Positions 35,231-45,114 of a stretch of 64,000 nt of DNA are shown in pieces. The DNA comes from SFDP01 sp051653625 (lineage in GTDB: Bacteria > Bacillota > Clostridia > Lachnospirales > Lachnospiraceae). The stretch spans positions 5,286-69,285 of the forward strand of contig JBOFWM010000125.1 of assembly GCA_051653625.1 (NCBI GenBank). Reading direction: 5' to 3'. Each line of letters begins with the position of its first letter. Position 1 is the stretch's first letter. The translations under genes were made by a program, and so were the position numbers. The notes under the pieces are model-generated. The model did not search any database, was not told where the DNA came from, and worked only from the letters and a program-made list of their open reading frames with translations.

Positions 35231-35272
35231 AAAAAAGACATTGAGCTAGAATACTAGGTCGATGTCTTTTTT
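35231..35272. terminator. Bidirectional intrinsic terminator
   Basis: AAAAAAGACAT / ATGTCTTTTTT stem with a further GA/TC pair and a loop of about 16 bases; A and T runs on both sides serve the SEC-C gene and the convergent hflX. Confidence 0.8.
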
Positions 35273-35274
35273 AG

Positions 35275-36531
35275 TTATTCGTAAATATAATCGGAATATT
35301 TTTGCTTAATTTCTTGTGTACAATTTAATGTCATTAATGTACCACCCTCAAGATATTCACAACTCTTTACATTTGTATTTTCATTGAAAAATGTAACGAT
35401 ATTTCCTTTTGTATATGGGATTAAAAAGGAAATGGTTTCATTTTTATTATAAAGAATATTGCAAATAGTATCTAATAATTTATCAATAGAGGAATCTTCC
35501 TTTGCGCTCATATAAAGCTTATTATCAACTAATTTAGGAAGTGTGTAATCTAAGTCTATTGCATCACTTTTGTTGTATAAATATAACACAGGAATCGAAG
35601 CAGCATCTAATGCATCAAGTGTTTCATTTGTAACGCGAATATGTTCTAAATAGTTTGGGTCTGAAAAATCGATTACATGAAGTAATAAATCAGCTTCTTT
35701 TACTTCTTCTAGTGTAGAACGAAAGGCATCTACTAAATTATGTGGCAATTTATTGATAAATCCAACTGTATCAGATAGTAAAAACGAACGCTTGTCTTCT
35801 GGTTCTATATAACGGACTGTAGTTTCTAATGTTGCAAATAACATATCTTTTGCTAATATTTTTTTCGATTCATCTGCAACAAATCGGTCTAAAAATTGAT
35901 TCATTAATGTGGATTTTCCAGCATTTGTATATCCAACTAGTGCTACCTGAAATAAATTCGATTCACTGCGTTGCTTGCGCATAGTTTCACGATTCTTTTT
36001 GATTTCAGATAATTCTTGTTTTAGAACAGTAATTTGCTGTTCAATTTTACGACGGTCTAGTTCAATCTTCTTCTCACCAGCACCTTTATTACTTGTACTT
36101 CCGCTACCGCCACCTTGTCGACCTAAGTTCGTACGAAGACCTGCAAGACGAGGAAGCATATATTGGAGATTTGCAAGATTCACTTGTAACTTTGCTTCTT
36201 TTGTTTTAGCTCTAGTTGAAAAAATTTGTAAAATAAGAGCAGTTCGATCTAATATAGTTGCATGTATTTCATTGCTCAAATTTCGAAGTTGCATAGGAGA
36301 GAGTGCATCATCAAAAATAACTGTGTCAGCTTCGTACATTTCAACGCTTTCAGCAACTTCTACTGTTTTGCCTGTTCCAATGTAAAGAGCTTTATTAGGA
36401 AATGGTAAGTTTTGTGTATGAATACAGACAACTTCCATATCGCATGCATTTGCTAAGGCTTCTAATTCTTCTAAAGAATAAGAAAAACGTGGGTCATTAT
36501 TAATATTTAATCCTACTAAAATTGCTTTCAT
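35275..36531 (-). CDS. hflX: GTPase HflX
   Basis: 418 residues. Ribosome-associated GTPase that splits stalled or stress-inactivated 70S/100S ribosomes. An N-terminal HflX domain (about 1-115), a linker with the conserved LPRLAGLRTNLGRQGGGSG and coiled coil, then the G domain from about 200: G1 GYTNAGKSTLMN, G2 FATLETTVR, G3 DTVGFINKLPHNL, G4 YNKSD. AGAAGG precedes the ATG. It is 17 bases downstream of the large cNMP-domain gene and probably shares its transcript. Confidence 0.95.
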   Translation of the reverse strand: MKAILVGLNINNDPRFSYSLEELEALANACDMEVVCIHTQNLPFPNKALYIGTGKTVEVAESVEMYEADTVIFDDALSPMQLRNLSNEIHATILDRTALILQIFSTRAKTKEAKLQVNLANLQYMLPRLAGLRTNLGRQGGGSGSTSNKGAGEKKIELDRRKIEQQITVLKQELSEIKKNRETMRKQRSESNLFQVALVGYTNAGKSTLMNQFLDRFVADESKKILAKDMLFATLETTVRYIEPEDKRSFLLSDTVGFINKLPHNLVDAFRSTLEEVKEADLLLHVIDFSDPNYLEHIRVTNETLDALDAASIPVLYLYNKSDAIDLDYTLPKLVDNKLYMSAKEDSSIDKLLDTICNILYNKNETISFLIPYTKGNIVTFFNENTNVKSCEYLEGGTLMTLNCTQEIKQKYSDYIYE

Positions 36532-36548
36532 AGGTACCTTCTTTCTAT

Positions 36549-38810
36549 TTATTTCGTTAAGAGAGACTCTTGTTCAGCAAAAATTTCTGGAACATCTCCA
36601 GCTTTATAATATTTATTGATAATAGTATTATACCGATATAAGAGCTGTTTATTCTTTAATTCATAAAGAGAAAAAGGCTCTTCATATGTTTTGATTTGCA
36701 TAAGTTTTGTACGAATTTCTGTAGTAAATGGACAATGTGTTGCAAAAAAAGAACGTACAATTTTATTGAGTCTTGGACTTCCATTTGATTCATGGTAAAT
36801 CCAATCTAAATAATCAGAGACAAATACTTGTTTGAAATTATTACCAGAACGAGAAAGTGCATTTTTGATTTTCTTTTTTGTTTCGGCGCTTAAGTCACGA
36901 TTTTTTGCATAGAATTGTAAAAAATCAAAATAATCACTTGTAAGAGAATGTTCTGTTACATCATTCCAACGGCTTCCTTGGATTCGTTTGCATAATTCCC
37001 AACGGAATTCACCAAACATCCTCACCAAATTTTTTTCAAGGTCATCTGTATGAAAAATAGAAATCATCATTCTTCCAGGGGTTGAACGATACATTTCTTC
37101 TATTTCTTGCCATAAAATACCCTTTGAACCAATATTTGGCATTAGAATAAAATCAGGGAATACGTTAACGGTGAGAGGTTCGCGTATATGTTTTTCATTG
37201 TCCAAAAATAGTGTTGTACGATAAAAAACAGAAAAATCAATCGATAAAATATAATCAACTGCATGTTTAATACGATCAGGAGTAATTAAAAGTTTTTCTA
37301 ATGGTGACGAGATATTTTCTTCTAAAAAAATTGGCGTAAAATTAACAATTTTGCCATAAGTAATTTTATTTACTGTTGGGAACATATTTTGTAATTCAAA
37401 AATAACTTTACCACTTGTATCATTTTTTAATAATTCTTCAACTTGAACTGTAATTTTACCGCTTGTTTTTAAAGCGCGAATATGAGCAGTATAATCGACA
37501 TCGAATTCATTTCTACTTGGTTGTTTTTTACCTAAATAAATTGCCTTCATCCATTCATACAAGGTATATACATTCTGTTCTTTAAATAGATCTATTTTTT
37601 TTGTCAGTTTATATAAATAAATGCTTGATTCCATACCAGCTAATGATGTTGTAACAAATCCGAAATTTAAGAACATATCAACTACAATAGGTGCACTGTC
37701 CTGTTTTATACGGTTTTGCAGCACTTCTGTATAGAGAATATAAAATAATTTTGTGACATGATTACGGATGGAAATACTTTCTTTATCTAAAGCGGATTTG
37801 CTAGGCAATGCTTCAAATAAAGAAATATATTTTTCAAATTCTCCTGCTGTAATAGATAAAGTATCTGCATAATTTAATATGGTATAAAGTGAATTTGCTA
37901 ATTCATTGTACATTCCATGTGATTCATTACTAGAAATATGATCATCACCATCTGATGAGCTACTAGAAGTGGAAAGTCTAGTATTTACAAGTGCGGATGG
38001 AAAAATTGTAGAAGCTTTAATATAATTTGAAATTTCATCAAGAATAGTACGAACCTGTGCTTTTGCATTTGGGTTGTGGTCTATTTTTTGTTCTAACTCT
38101 TGAAATAAAGTAAAAATATCTAATCTATTTTGATTCAATAAAAAGGTGCTTTGTTTTGTATAATAAGCATTTATGTGTTCTATTGTTCTTAAAATTTTAT
38201 CAAAATCTAAAGTACATTTACTTAGAAAACCTACTGAAAATTCGGGACTTTGAAAAAGAAGAGTATCTTTTAAAAGTCCTTGTCTTAAGGTAGAATAATA
38301 AGATTCCATCCAGAAATTTAAAGAGTTTGATGAGAGATAATTCGAATTAATGGCATCAATTCCTTGTAATTGATTTGGAATAACATGTAATATTTTACAC
38401 ATTGTTTGATACGTAGAATGCAAAGAAATTAAGTAGGTATTTAATGCTTCACATCTTTTAAATGTCTCATTATAAAGAAAAATTGCATTTCCAATCAATG
38501 TAGAGATAGAAGAGTTGGAAAGGGAACAAAACTCCTTCTTCATGTGTAAAAATTGATAGAAAGAATCCATGTTTAAAATATCATAAGAAATTACATCCAC
38601 ATCGCTTGTTGCAATATAATGAAATCTATGTTTTTTTGATTCTATATCAATAAGACCAATAAAGGTCCCTTTATTGAAATCTAAATGAAAAGTAGTTGTA
38701 AATGATTTATAAGTAGCTTTTATACTACCGTTTGTTATTAGATAAATGCACGTAAGCGATTCACCAGCAGAAAAAATAGTTTCACCTTTATTAAAATGAG
38801 CCATATGCAT
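36549..38810 (-). CDS. Large protein with N-terminal cNMP-binding-like domain, function unknown
   Basis: 753 residues. About residues 1-125 fit the CRP/FNR cyclic-nucleotide-binding fold (GETIFSAGESLTCIYLITNGSI, FNKGTFIGLIDIE, SDVDVISYD). The phosphate-binding cassette is degenerate: GL replaces GE and the Arg context is altered, so cAMP may not be the ligand. No C-terminal DNA-binding helix is seen in the place expected for CRP. The remaining roughly 600 residues are mainly helical, with a Ser/Asp-rich stretch near 285-300 (STSSSSSDGDD). I do not recognise them. Cytosolic. Two start codons (38810, 38804) are both compatible with AAAGGA. It is followed by hflX, so a link to ribosome stress is possible. 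Confidence 0.75.
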   Translation of the reverse strand: MHMAHFNKGETIFSAGESLTCIYLITNGSIKATYKSFTTTFHLDFNKGTFIGLIDIESKKHRFHYIATSDVDVISYDILNMDSFYQFLHMKKEFCSLSNSSISTLIGNAIFLYNETFKRCEALNTYLISLHSTYQTMCKILHVIPNQLQGIDAINSNYLSSNSLNFWMESYYSTLRQGLLKDTLLFQSPEFSVGFLSKCTLDFDKILRTIEHINAYYTKQSTFLLNQNRLDIFTLFQELEQKIDHNPNAKAQVRTILDEISNYIKASTIFPSALVNTRLSTSSSSSDGDDHISSNESHGMYNELANSLYTILNYADTLSITAGEFEKYISLFEALPSKSALDKESISIRNHVTKLFYILYTEVLQNRIKQDSAPIVVDMFLNFGFVTTSLAGMESSIYLYKLTKKIDLFKEQNVYTLYEWMKAIYLGKKQPSRNEFDVDYTAHIRALKTSGKITVQVEELLKNDTSGKVIFELQNMFPTVNKITYGKIVNFTPIFLEENISSPLEKLLITPDRIKHAVDYILSIDFSVFYRTTLFLDNEKHIREPLTVNVFPDFILMPNIGSKGILWQEIEEMYRSTPGRMMISIFHTDDLEKNLVRMFGEFRWELCKRIQGSRWNDVTEHSLTSDYFDFLQFYAKNRDLSAETKKKIKNALSRSGNNFKQVFVSDYLDWIYHESNGSPRLNKIVRSFFATHCPFTTEIRTKLMQIKTYEEPFSLYELKNKQLLYRYNTIINKYYKAGDVPEIFAEQESLLTK

Positions 38811-38913
38811 ATATTCCTTTCCTTAATAATAAGTGACTTAATCATATCATACTTTTGTTTCTTTGCATATTAGTAAGAAAAATTTATACCATTACTGTAC
38901 TTTTTGAAGAAAA

Positions 38914-38931
38914 TATGATACTTTTATCATA
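38914..38931. promoter_or_regulatory. 18-bp dyad, candidate operator
   Basis: TATGATA-CTTT-TATCATA, perfect 7-bp arms, in the divergent gap between the cNMP-domain gene and the DUF6508-like/TetR pair. Size and symmetry fit a TetR or CRP/FNR-type site. Confidence 0.45.
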
Positions 38932-38970
38932 AATAAATGACGTTATATCTTAGAAAGAATGGAGAAAAGA

Positions 38971-39408
38971 ATGATTACAGATCAATTGGATAATGTTGAA
39001 ATTGTAGAATACTTTAGTTTGGATATAAAGCAATTGCTTAAATATAAAACATGGCTAGAAGAAAAACAAGGGCAAGCTGTTGCAAACAATTATAAAGGAG
39101 AAGGAACATTTGCTTTTCCAGTGTATGATTCAATGTTATTGTCATTTGTAAAATGTATGAAAGAGACAAGTTTTATGAATAAAAACTACCAATATAGTTA
39201 TAGACGTAATAATATCAATAATGCAGAAGAAGAACTTCAATTTATTAAACGAGCAACCGTTCGTCAATTAGAGCAACTTGGATGTATTTTATCGAAGTAT
39301 TGTTTGTCAGGATATCGAAAAGGTACTGTTTGGGGTGAAGGCGTTATGAATGGAGTATATCTTGCAACTTTAAAAAAAATGGAAGAAATTATGGAAACTT
39401 TTAAATAG
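38971..39408 (+). CDS. Small DUF6508-like protein, function unknown
   Basis: 145 residues, soluble. YDSMLLSFVKCMKETSF, then EELQFIKRATVRQLEQLGCI and WGEGVMNGVYLATLKKMEE, recall the DUF6508 family (from memory); no function is known. GGAG six bases before the ATG at 38971 favours it over the ATG at 38959. It precedes a TetR gene by 22 bases, so the two probably form an operon. Confidence 0.6.
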   Translation: MITDQLDNVEIVEYFSLDIKQLLKYKTWLEEKQGQAVANNYKGEGTFAFPVYDSMLLSFVKCMKETSFMNKNYQYSYRRNNINNAEEELQFIKRATVRQLEQLGCILSKYCLSGYRKGTVWGEGVMNGVYLATLKKMEEIMETFK

Positions 39409-39430
39409 ATGTGGAGAGAATACAAAGGAT

Positions 39431-40009
39431 ATGGGCAAAAAGTCAGAAGATAAAAAAGAGTATATATTAGAAAAAGCGAAAGAAGTATTTGAAGAAAAAG
39501 GATACAAAGATGTTACTATGAAAAATATAGTAGAACATTGTGAAATAAGTAGAGGTGGTCTATATCTATATTTTGATAATACTGCAGATATTCTTTATCA
39601 TATTCTTGAACAACAAATGCAAAGTAATTTTATAAATACAGTAGAAACGAAAGTTTCTACTGCTTCTGATTTGCTACTTTTATTTTTTAAAGAACAAAAG
39701 AAAAAAATCTTAAAAAAGAAAAATCTTAGTATCGCTATGTATGAATATTTTTTTGTACAAAAAAACAAAAAAAATAATCTTTACAAAAATCAATTTGAGG
39801 AAGAAAAAAAATTTTTGACACAGATATTAAAAGAAGGAGTTGCACGCCATGAATTTTATTGTGAAAATGAGGAACGTATGGCAAGTAACATTATGTATAC
39901 TATAGAAGGATTAAAATCGTGTAGTAATACAATGGGTGTGTCAGAAAGAAAAATCGATAGTGAATTTTTATTTATTATACAAGGAATTATTTATGAGGAA
40001 GAGTCGTAA
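39431..40009 (+). CDS. TetR/AcrR-family transcriptional regulator
   Basis: 192 residues. Typical N-terminal HTH (about 8-55: YILEKAKEVFEEKGYKDVT, MKNIVEHCEISRGGLYLYF) and a helical ligand-binding C-terminus. The target is unknown; candidates are its own operon through the dyad upstream (38914-38931) or the divergent cNMP-domain gene. The purL promoter starts at its stop codon. Confidence 0.88.
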   Translation: MGKKSEDKKEYILEKAKEVFEEKGYKDVTMKNIVEHCEISRGGLYLYFDNTADILYHILEQQMQSNFINTVETKVSTASDLLLLFFKEQKKKILKKKNLSIAMYEYFFVQKNKKNNLYKNQFEEEKKFLTQILKEGVARHEFYCENEERMASNIMYTIEGLKSCSNTMGVSERKIDSEFLFIIQGIIYEEES

Positions 40010-40038
40010 TTGCAAAAATATGAAAAATCATGTACTAT
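40010..40038 (+). promoter_or_regulatory. Promoter of purL
   Basis: TTGCAA (40010-40015), 17-bp spacer, TACTAT (40033-40038), directly after the TetR stop codon, 51 bases before the purL start. Confidence 0.65.
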
Positions 40039-40089
40039 AACAAGGAGTGGAATTACGAAATTTAAAAGTTAACGGAGGATAAAGGAAAC

Positions 40090-43000
40090 ATGGGAAACGT
40101 GAAGCGAATTTACGTAGAAAAAAAGGAGCCATTTGCAGTAAAGGCAAAAGAGTTAAAAGAAGATATTAAGAGTTATTTGCAAATGAGTAGTGTAGAGCAA
40201 GTTCGATTATTAATTAGATATGATATTGAAAATGTAACAGATGAAGTATTTGAAAAAGCTTGTAGCACTATTTTTTCAGAACCTCCTGTAGATGATTTAT
40301 ATTTTGAAGAAATAGAACAACCTAAAAATGGATTTATGTTTAGCGTGGAATATTTGCCAGGACAATTTGACCAACGTGCAGATTCAGCAGTGCAATGTGT
40401 TCAATTTTTAAAAGAAGATGAAGAACCTATTATCAAAACAGCAACTACTTATTTGATTGAAGGAACTTTTACAATAGATGAACAGGAAAAAATAAAAAGT
40501 TATTGTATTAATCCTGTTGACTCAAGAGAAACAAGTTTAGAAAAACCAGAAACATTAGTAACCATATTTGAAGAACCAGATGATGTGGAAATTTTAACAA
40601 ACTTTATTACGTTATCCGAAAAAGAATTAGAAGAGTTGTATCAATCACTAGGTCTTGCAATGACTATGAAAGATTTTTTACATATAAGAACATATTTTGA
40701 ATCAGAAGAAAAAAGAGATCCTTCTATGACAGAAATTCGTGTTTTAGATACGTATTGGTCTGACCATTGCCGTCATACAACATTCTCTACCGAATTAAAA
40801 GAGGTAGCATTTGAAGAGGGATTCTATAAAGAAGCAATGGAATCTACTTACAATCATTATATTTCAACAAGAAACGAACTTTTTGCGGGAAGAGAAGATA
40901 AGTTTGTATGTTTAATGGATTTAGCACTTATGGCAATGCGTAAGCTGAAAAAAGATGGAAAATTAGAAGACATGGAAGAATCGGATGAGATTAATGCATG
41001 TTCGATAGTCGTTCCAGTTGAACTTGAAAAAGATGGAGAAAGAATTACAGAAGAATGGCTTGTATTTTTTAAAAATGAAACCCATAATCATCCAACAGAA
41101 ATCGAACCATTTGGTGGTGCGGCAACTTGTTTAGGTGGTGCTATTCGTGATCCATTATCAGGAAGAGGATATGTATACCAAGCAATGCGCGTGACAGGGG
41201 CAGCAGATCCTACTGTGCCTGTGACAGAAACGATGAGTGGTAAACTTTCTCAAAAGAAATTAGTACGTGGTGCGGCAAATGGATATTCGTCTTATGGAAA
41301 TCAAATTGGACTAGCGACAGGGCTTGTAAAAGAAATTTATCATCCAAATTATGTAGCAAAGAGAATGGAAATTGGTGCAGTTATGGGTGCGGCACCTCGA
41401 AAAAATGTAATTAGAGAAACTTCTGATCCAGGTGATATCATTGTATTATTAGGTGGTAGAACAGGACGTGATGGTTGTGGTGGTGCAACAGGTTCTTCTA
41501 AAGTACATACCATGGAAAGTATTGAAACATGTGGAGCAGAAGTACAAAAAGGGAATGCACCAACAGAACGTAAAATTCAACGACTATTTCGTCGTGAAGA
41601 AGTAAGTAAATTGATTAAAAAATGTAACGATTTTGGTGCAGGTGGTGTTTCTGTTGCCATTGGAGAATTAGCAGATGGTTTAATTGTTGATTTAGATAAA
41701 GTACCAAAAAAATATGCAGGATTAAACGGGACAGAGCTTTCTATATCAGAATCACAAGAGAGAATGGCTGTTGTTCTTGATCCAAAAGATGTTGCACAGT
41801 TTTTAGCTTATACAAAGGAAGAAAATTTAGAAGCCGTTGCTGTTGCAACTGTAACAGAGGAAAAACGATTAATTTTACAATGGAGAGGAAAAGATATTGT
41901 TAATCTAAAACGATCGTTCCTTGATACAAACGGTGCACATCAAGAAACAAATGTAACGGTAAGTATGCCAAAGAAAGAAGACAATTATCTTGAAAAAATT
42001 GCGCTTGATTGTGTGAAATCTGCGTTAGATCAAAAAGATGTAAAGACTGCTTGGACTTCTATGCTTTCTGACTTAAATGTTTGTTCTCAAAAAGGATTAG
42101 TAGAAATGTTTGATGCATCGATTGGTGCAGCAAGTGTATTTATGCCATATGGTGGAAAAACACAACTTACAGAAACACAAACAATGGTTGCAAAATTACC
42201 AGTATTAGACGGAACATGTGATACAACAACTATGATGAGTTATGGATTTGATCCATATCTATCAACATGGAGCCCATATCATGGAGCCATTTATGCCGTA
42301 GTAGAATCAATGGCAAAAATTGTAGCAAGTGGTGGAGATGCGAGCAAAATTCGTTTTACTTTCCAAGAATACTTTAAACGTATGACAGAAGATAGTACAC
42401 GTTGGGGACAACCATTTGCAGCATTACTTGGAGCATATGATGCACAAATGGGATTTGCACTTCCATCGATTGGAGGAAAAGACAGTATGTCTGGTAGTTT
42501 CCATGATATAGACGTTCCACCAACACTTGTGTCATTTGCAGTAAATACAGAAAAACAAGATAATATTATTTCACCAGAATTTAAAAAATCTGGAAATAAA
42601 ATTGTTCAATTTGTAATGGAAAAAGATGCATATTCGCTTCCAAACTATAAACAAGCATTAGAAATGTATCAAGCGATTTACCAAATGATACAACGTGGTG
42701 TAATTGTTTCAGCATATGCACTAGATACAAAAGGTGTGGCAGCAGCAATCAGCAAAATGTCATTTGGAAATCAATTGGGTGTTTGTATCGATGATTTTGT
42801 AACACCTAATGCATTATTTGAAAACGGATTAGGAAATATACTTGCAGAAGTAGATGTTACGAAATTAGAAGAACTTACCATTCCATATAGTCTAGTAGGT
42901 GAGATTTGTGATGAAGCAGTGTTTACATATCAAGATATGAGATTAAGTGTGAAAGAAGCACAAAATGCTTGGACAAAAACATTAGAAAAAGTCTTCCCTA

Positions 43001-43884
43001 CTAAGGCAGTATTGGATGAGACAATCGTGGAATCAAAAGTTTATGATGCAAAAGAACTTTATGTTTGCAAACATAAAGTAGCAAAACCAACAGTATTTAT
43101 TCCAGTTTTTCCAGGAACAAATTGTGAATATGATAGTACAAGAGCATTTGCTAATGCAGGTGCAAATGTGATTACAAAAGTATTTAAAAATTTATCTTCT
43201 ACAGATATCATCGATTCAGTAGAAATATTTGAAAAAGCAATTAAAGAATCACAAATTATTATGTTCCCGGGTGGATTCTCGGCAGGAGATGAACCAGATG
43301 GTAGTGCAAAGTTTTTTGCAACTGCTTTCCAAAATGAAAAAATTAAAGAAGCTGTTCGTGCGTTATTAGAAGAACGTGATGGACTTTGTTTAGGTATTTG
43401 TAATGGATTCCAAGCGCTTATTAAATTGGGATTAGTACCAAATGGAGCAATCGTTGGACAAAATGAAACATCACCAACATTAACTTACAATACGATTAAT
43501 CGTCACGTATCGAAAATGGTTTATACAAAAGTAGTATCTAATAAATCACCATGGCTTATGAATGCAGAGCTTGGAAAAACATATGTAAATCCTGCTTCTC
43601 ATGGAGAAGGAAGATTTGTAGCAAATAAAGAGTGGTTGGAAACATTATTTGCAAATGGACAAGTAGCAACACAATATTGTGATGTAGAAGGTGTTGTATC
43701 AATGGATGAAGAATGGAATGTAAATGGTTCTTATGCAGCTATTGAAGGTATTACATCGCCAGATGGAAGATGTTTTGGTAAAATGGCACATTCTGAAAGA
43801 AAAGATACATCGGTTGCAATCAACATTTATGGAGAACAAGACTTAAAGATTTTTGAATCAGGAGTTTCTTATTTTAAAGGATAA
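40090..43884 (+). CDS. purL: Phosphoribosylformylglycinamidine synthase, single-chain form
   Basis: 1264 residues. It converts FGAR to FGAM with glutamine and ATP. This single chain combines the PurS-like N-terminus, two AIRS-type synthase halves (SDHCRHTTFSTEL, FKNETHNHPTEIEPFGGAATCLGG, DPGDIIVLLGGRTGRDGCGGATGS; SIGGKDSMSGSF) and a C-terminal glutaminase (FPGTNCEYDST, MFPGGFSAGDE, LCLGICNGFQALIKLGL with the nucleophile Cys). Bacillus uses three separate genes instead. AACGGAGG is the ribosome site region. It lies away from the purCFBA group and has its own promoter and terminator. Confidence 0.95.
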   Translation: MGNVKRIYVEKKEPFAVKAKELKEDIKSYLQMSSVEQVRLLIRYDIENVTDEVFEKACSTIFSEPPVDDLYFEEIEQPKNGFMFSVEYLPGQFDQRADSAVQCVQFLKEDEEPIIKTATTYLIEGTFTIDEQEKIKSYCINPVDSRETSLEKPETLVTIFEEPDDVEILTNFITLSEKELEELYQSLGLAMTMKDFLHIRTYFESEEKRDPSMTEIRVLDTYWSDHCRHTTFSTELKEVAFEEGFYKEAMESTYNHYISTRNELFAGREDKFVCLMDLALMAMRKLKKDGKLEDMEESDEINACSIVVPVELEKDGERITEEWLVFFKNETHNHPTEIEPFGGAATCLGGAIRDPLSGRGYVYQAMRVTGAADPTVPVTETMSGKLSQKKLVRGAANGYSSYGNQIGLATGLVKEIYHPNYVAKRMEIGAVMGAAPRKNVIRETSDPGDIIVLLGGRTGRDGCGGATGSSKVHTMESIETCGAEVQKGNAPTERKIQRLFRREEVSKLIKKCNDFGAGGVSVAIGELADGLIVDLDKVPKKYAGLNGTELSISESQERMAVVLDPKDVAQFLAYTKEENLEAVAVATVTEEKRLILQWRGKDIVNLKRSFLDTNGAHQETNVTVSMPKKEDNYLEKIALDCVKSALDQKDVKTAWTSMLSDLNVCSQKGLVEMFDASIGAASVFMPYGGKTQLTETQTMVAKLPVLDGTCDTTTMMSYGFDPYLSTWSPYHGAIYAVVESMAKIVASGGDASKIRFTFQEYFKRMTEDSTRWGQPFAALLGAYDAQMGFALPSIGGKDSMSGSFHDIDVPPTLVSFAVNTEKQDNIISPEFKKSGNKIVQFVMEKDAYSLPNYKQALEMYQAIYQMIQRGVIVSAYALDTKGVAAAISKMSFGNQLGVCIDDFVTPNALFENGLGNILAEVDVTKLEELTIPYSLVGEICDEAVFTYQDMRLSVKEAQNAWTKTLEKVFPTKAVLDETIVESKVYDAKELYVCKHKVAKPTVFIPVFPGTNCEYDSTRAFANAGANVITKVFKNLSSTDIIDSVEIFEKAIKESQIIMFPGGFSAGDEPDGSAKFFATAFQNEKIKEAVRALLEERDGLCLGICNGFQALIKLGLVPNGAIVGQNETSPTLTYNTINRHVSKMVYTKVVSNKSPWLMNAELGKTYVNPASHGEGRFVANKEWLETLFANGQVATQYCDVEGVVSMDEEWNVNGSYAAIEGITSPDGRCFGKMAHSERKDTSVAINIYGEQDLKIFESGVSYFKG

Positions 43885-43887
43885 AAT

Positions 43888-43925
43888 AAAGCTAGGTACT
43901 TTTTAAAAGTATCTAGCTTTTATTT
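43888..43925 (+). terminator. Intrinsic terminator after purL
   Basis: Long stem AAAGCTAGGTACTTTT / AAAAGTATCTAGCTTT with one mismatch, then a T-rich tail. Confidence 0.85.
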
Positions 43926-43937
43926 TGAAAATTTTTC

Positions 43938-43966
43938 TTGCAACAAATAAGATATTGTGATAAAAT
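43938..43966 (+). promoter_or_regulatory. Promoter of carAB
   Basis: TTGCAA (43938-43943), 17-bp spacer, TAAAAT (43961-43966). The leader (about 62 bases) shows no clear PyrR-binding hairpin or attenuator. Confidence 0.7.
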
Positions 43967-44034
43967 AAGACAATTTAGGCCAAAACCAAGATAATGGTGG
44001 AACGTCTAATAAATTTGAAAGGGGCTAATATAAA

Positions 44035-45114
44035 ATGAAAGCATTTTTAATTTTAGAAGATGGGACTATATTTGAAGGAATCCATATAGGTGCACAAAAA
44101 GAAGTAATTAGTGAGATTGTATTTAACACATCTATGGCAGGATATTTAGAGGTACTTACAGACCCTTCTTATGCAGGACAAGCAGTATGTATGACATATC
44201 CCTTAATTGGTAATTACGGAGTGTGTAGAGATGACGCAGAATCTATGAAGGCATGGCCAGATGGATTTATAGTAAGAGAATTATCAAGAACATATAGTAA
44301 TTTTAGAAGCACGGAAAGCATTGGAGACTATTTAGAAGAACAAGGAGTAGCTGGAATTGCTAGAATTGACACAAGAGCATTGACTAAAATTCTTCGTGAA
44401 AAAGGTACCATGAATGGTATGATTACAACAAACGAAACCTTTCAACTTAATGATGTAATAGAAAAATTAAAACAATATACAACTGGAAATGTTGTAAAAA
44501 AAGTAACATGTGATAAAACGTATACAAAGGATGGAGATGGGAAAAAAGTAGCACTTCTTGATTTTGGTGCAAAATCAAATATTGTGGAATCTCTTGTAAA
44601 AAGAGGATGTGAAGTAACAGTATACCCAGCTTACACAACGGCAGATGAAATTATAAAAGCAAATCCAGATGGCATTATGTTAAGTAATGGCCCTGGAGAT
44701 CCAAAGGAATGTGTAGAAATTATTGAAGAAATTAAAAAACTTTACCATACAGATATTCCAATATTTGCGATTTGCCTTGGGCATCAACTTATGGCACTTG
44801 CAAATGGCGCTGATACACATCGTTTGAAATATGGACATAGAGGTGGAAATCATCCAGTAAAAGACTTAGAAACTGGAAGAGTATATATTTCTTCACAAAA
44901 CCATGGATACGTAGTAGACATAGAAAATTTAGATAAAAATGTTGCGGTAGAAGCATTTTATAATGTCAATGATAAAACAAATGAAGGCTTAAAATATATT
45001 GGTAAAAATATTTTTACAGTTCAGTTTCATCCAGAAGCATGTCCAGGGCCACAAGACTCAGAATATTTATTTGACCGATTTATTACAATGATGGGAGGAG
45101 AAAAAAATGCCTAA
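44035..45114 (+). CDS. carA: Carbamoyl phosphate synthase small (glutaminase) subunit
   Basis: 359 residues. It releases ammonia from glutamine for CarB, feeding pyrimidine and arginine synthesis. N-terminal CPSase small-subunit domain (LILEDGTIFEGIHIG, TSMAGYLEVLTDPSYAGQ, YPLIGNYG) and a class-I glutaminase (LSNGPGDPKECVEII, FAICLGHQLMALANG with the nucleophile Cys, FTVQFHPEACPGP with the catalytic His/Glu). It overlaps carB by 8 bases, which indicates coupled translation. Confidence 0.95.
   Translation: MKAFLILEDGTIFEGIHIGAQKEVISEIVFNTSMAGYLEVLTDPSYAGQAVCMTYPLIGNYGVCRDDAESMKAWPDGFIVRELSRTYSNFRSTESIGDYLEEQGVAGIARIDTRALTKILREKGTMNGMITTNETFQLNDVIEKLKQYTTGNVVKKVTCDKTYTKDGDGKKVALLDFGAKSNIVESLVKRGCEVTVYPAYTTADEIIKANPDGIMLSNGPGDPKECVEIIEEIKKLYHTDIPIFAICLGHQLMALANGADTHRLKYGHRGGNHPVKDLETGRVYISSQNHGYVVDIENLDKNVAVEAFYNVNDKTNEGLKYIGKNIFTVQFHPEACPGPQDSEYLFDRFITMMGGEKNA

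Noticed and set aside
36549..38810. Classification as a CRP/FNR transcription factor
   Set aside because: Only the sensor domain matches; the protein is over three times the usual length and no CRP-type helix-turn-helix is visible.
43967..44034. PyrR attenuator ahead of carA
   Set aside because: No PyrR-binding loop sequence and no terminator/antiterminator pair visible in the leader.
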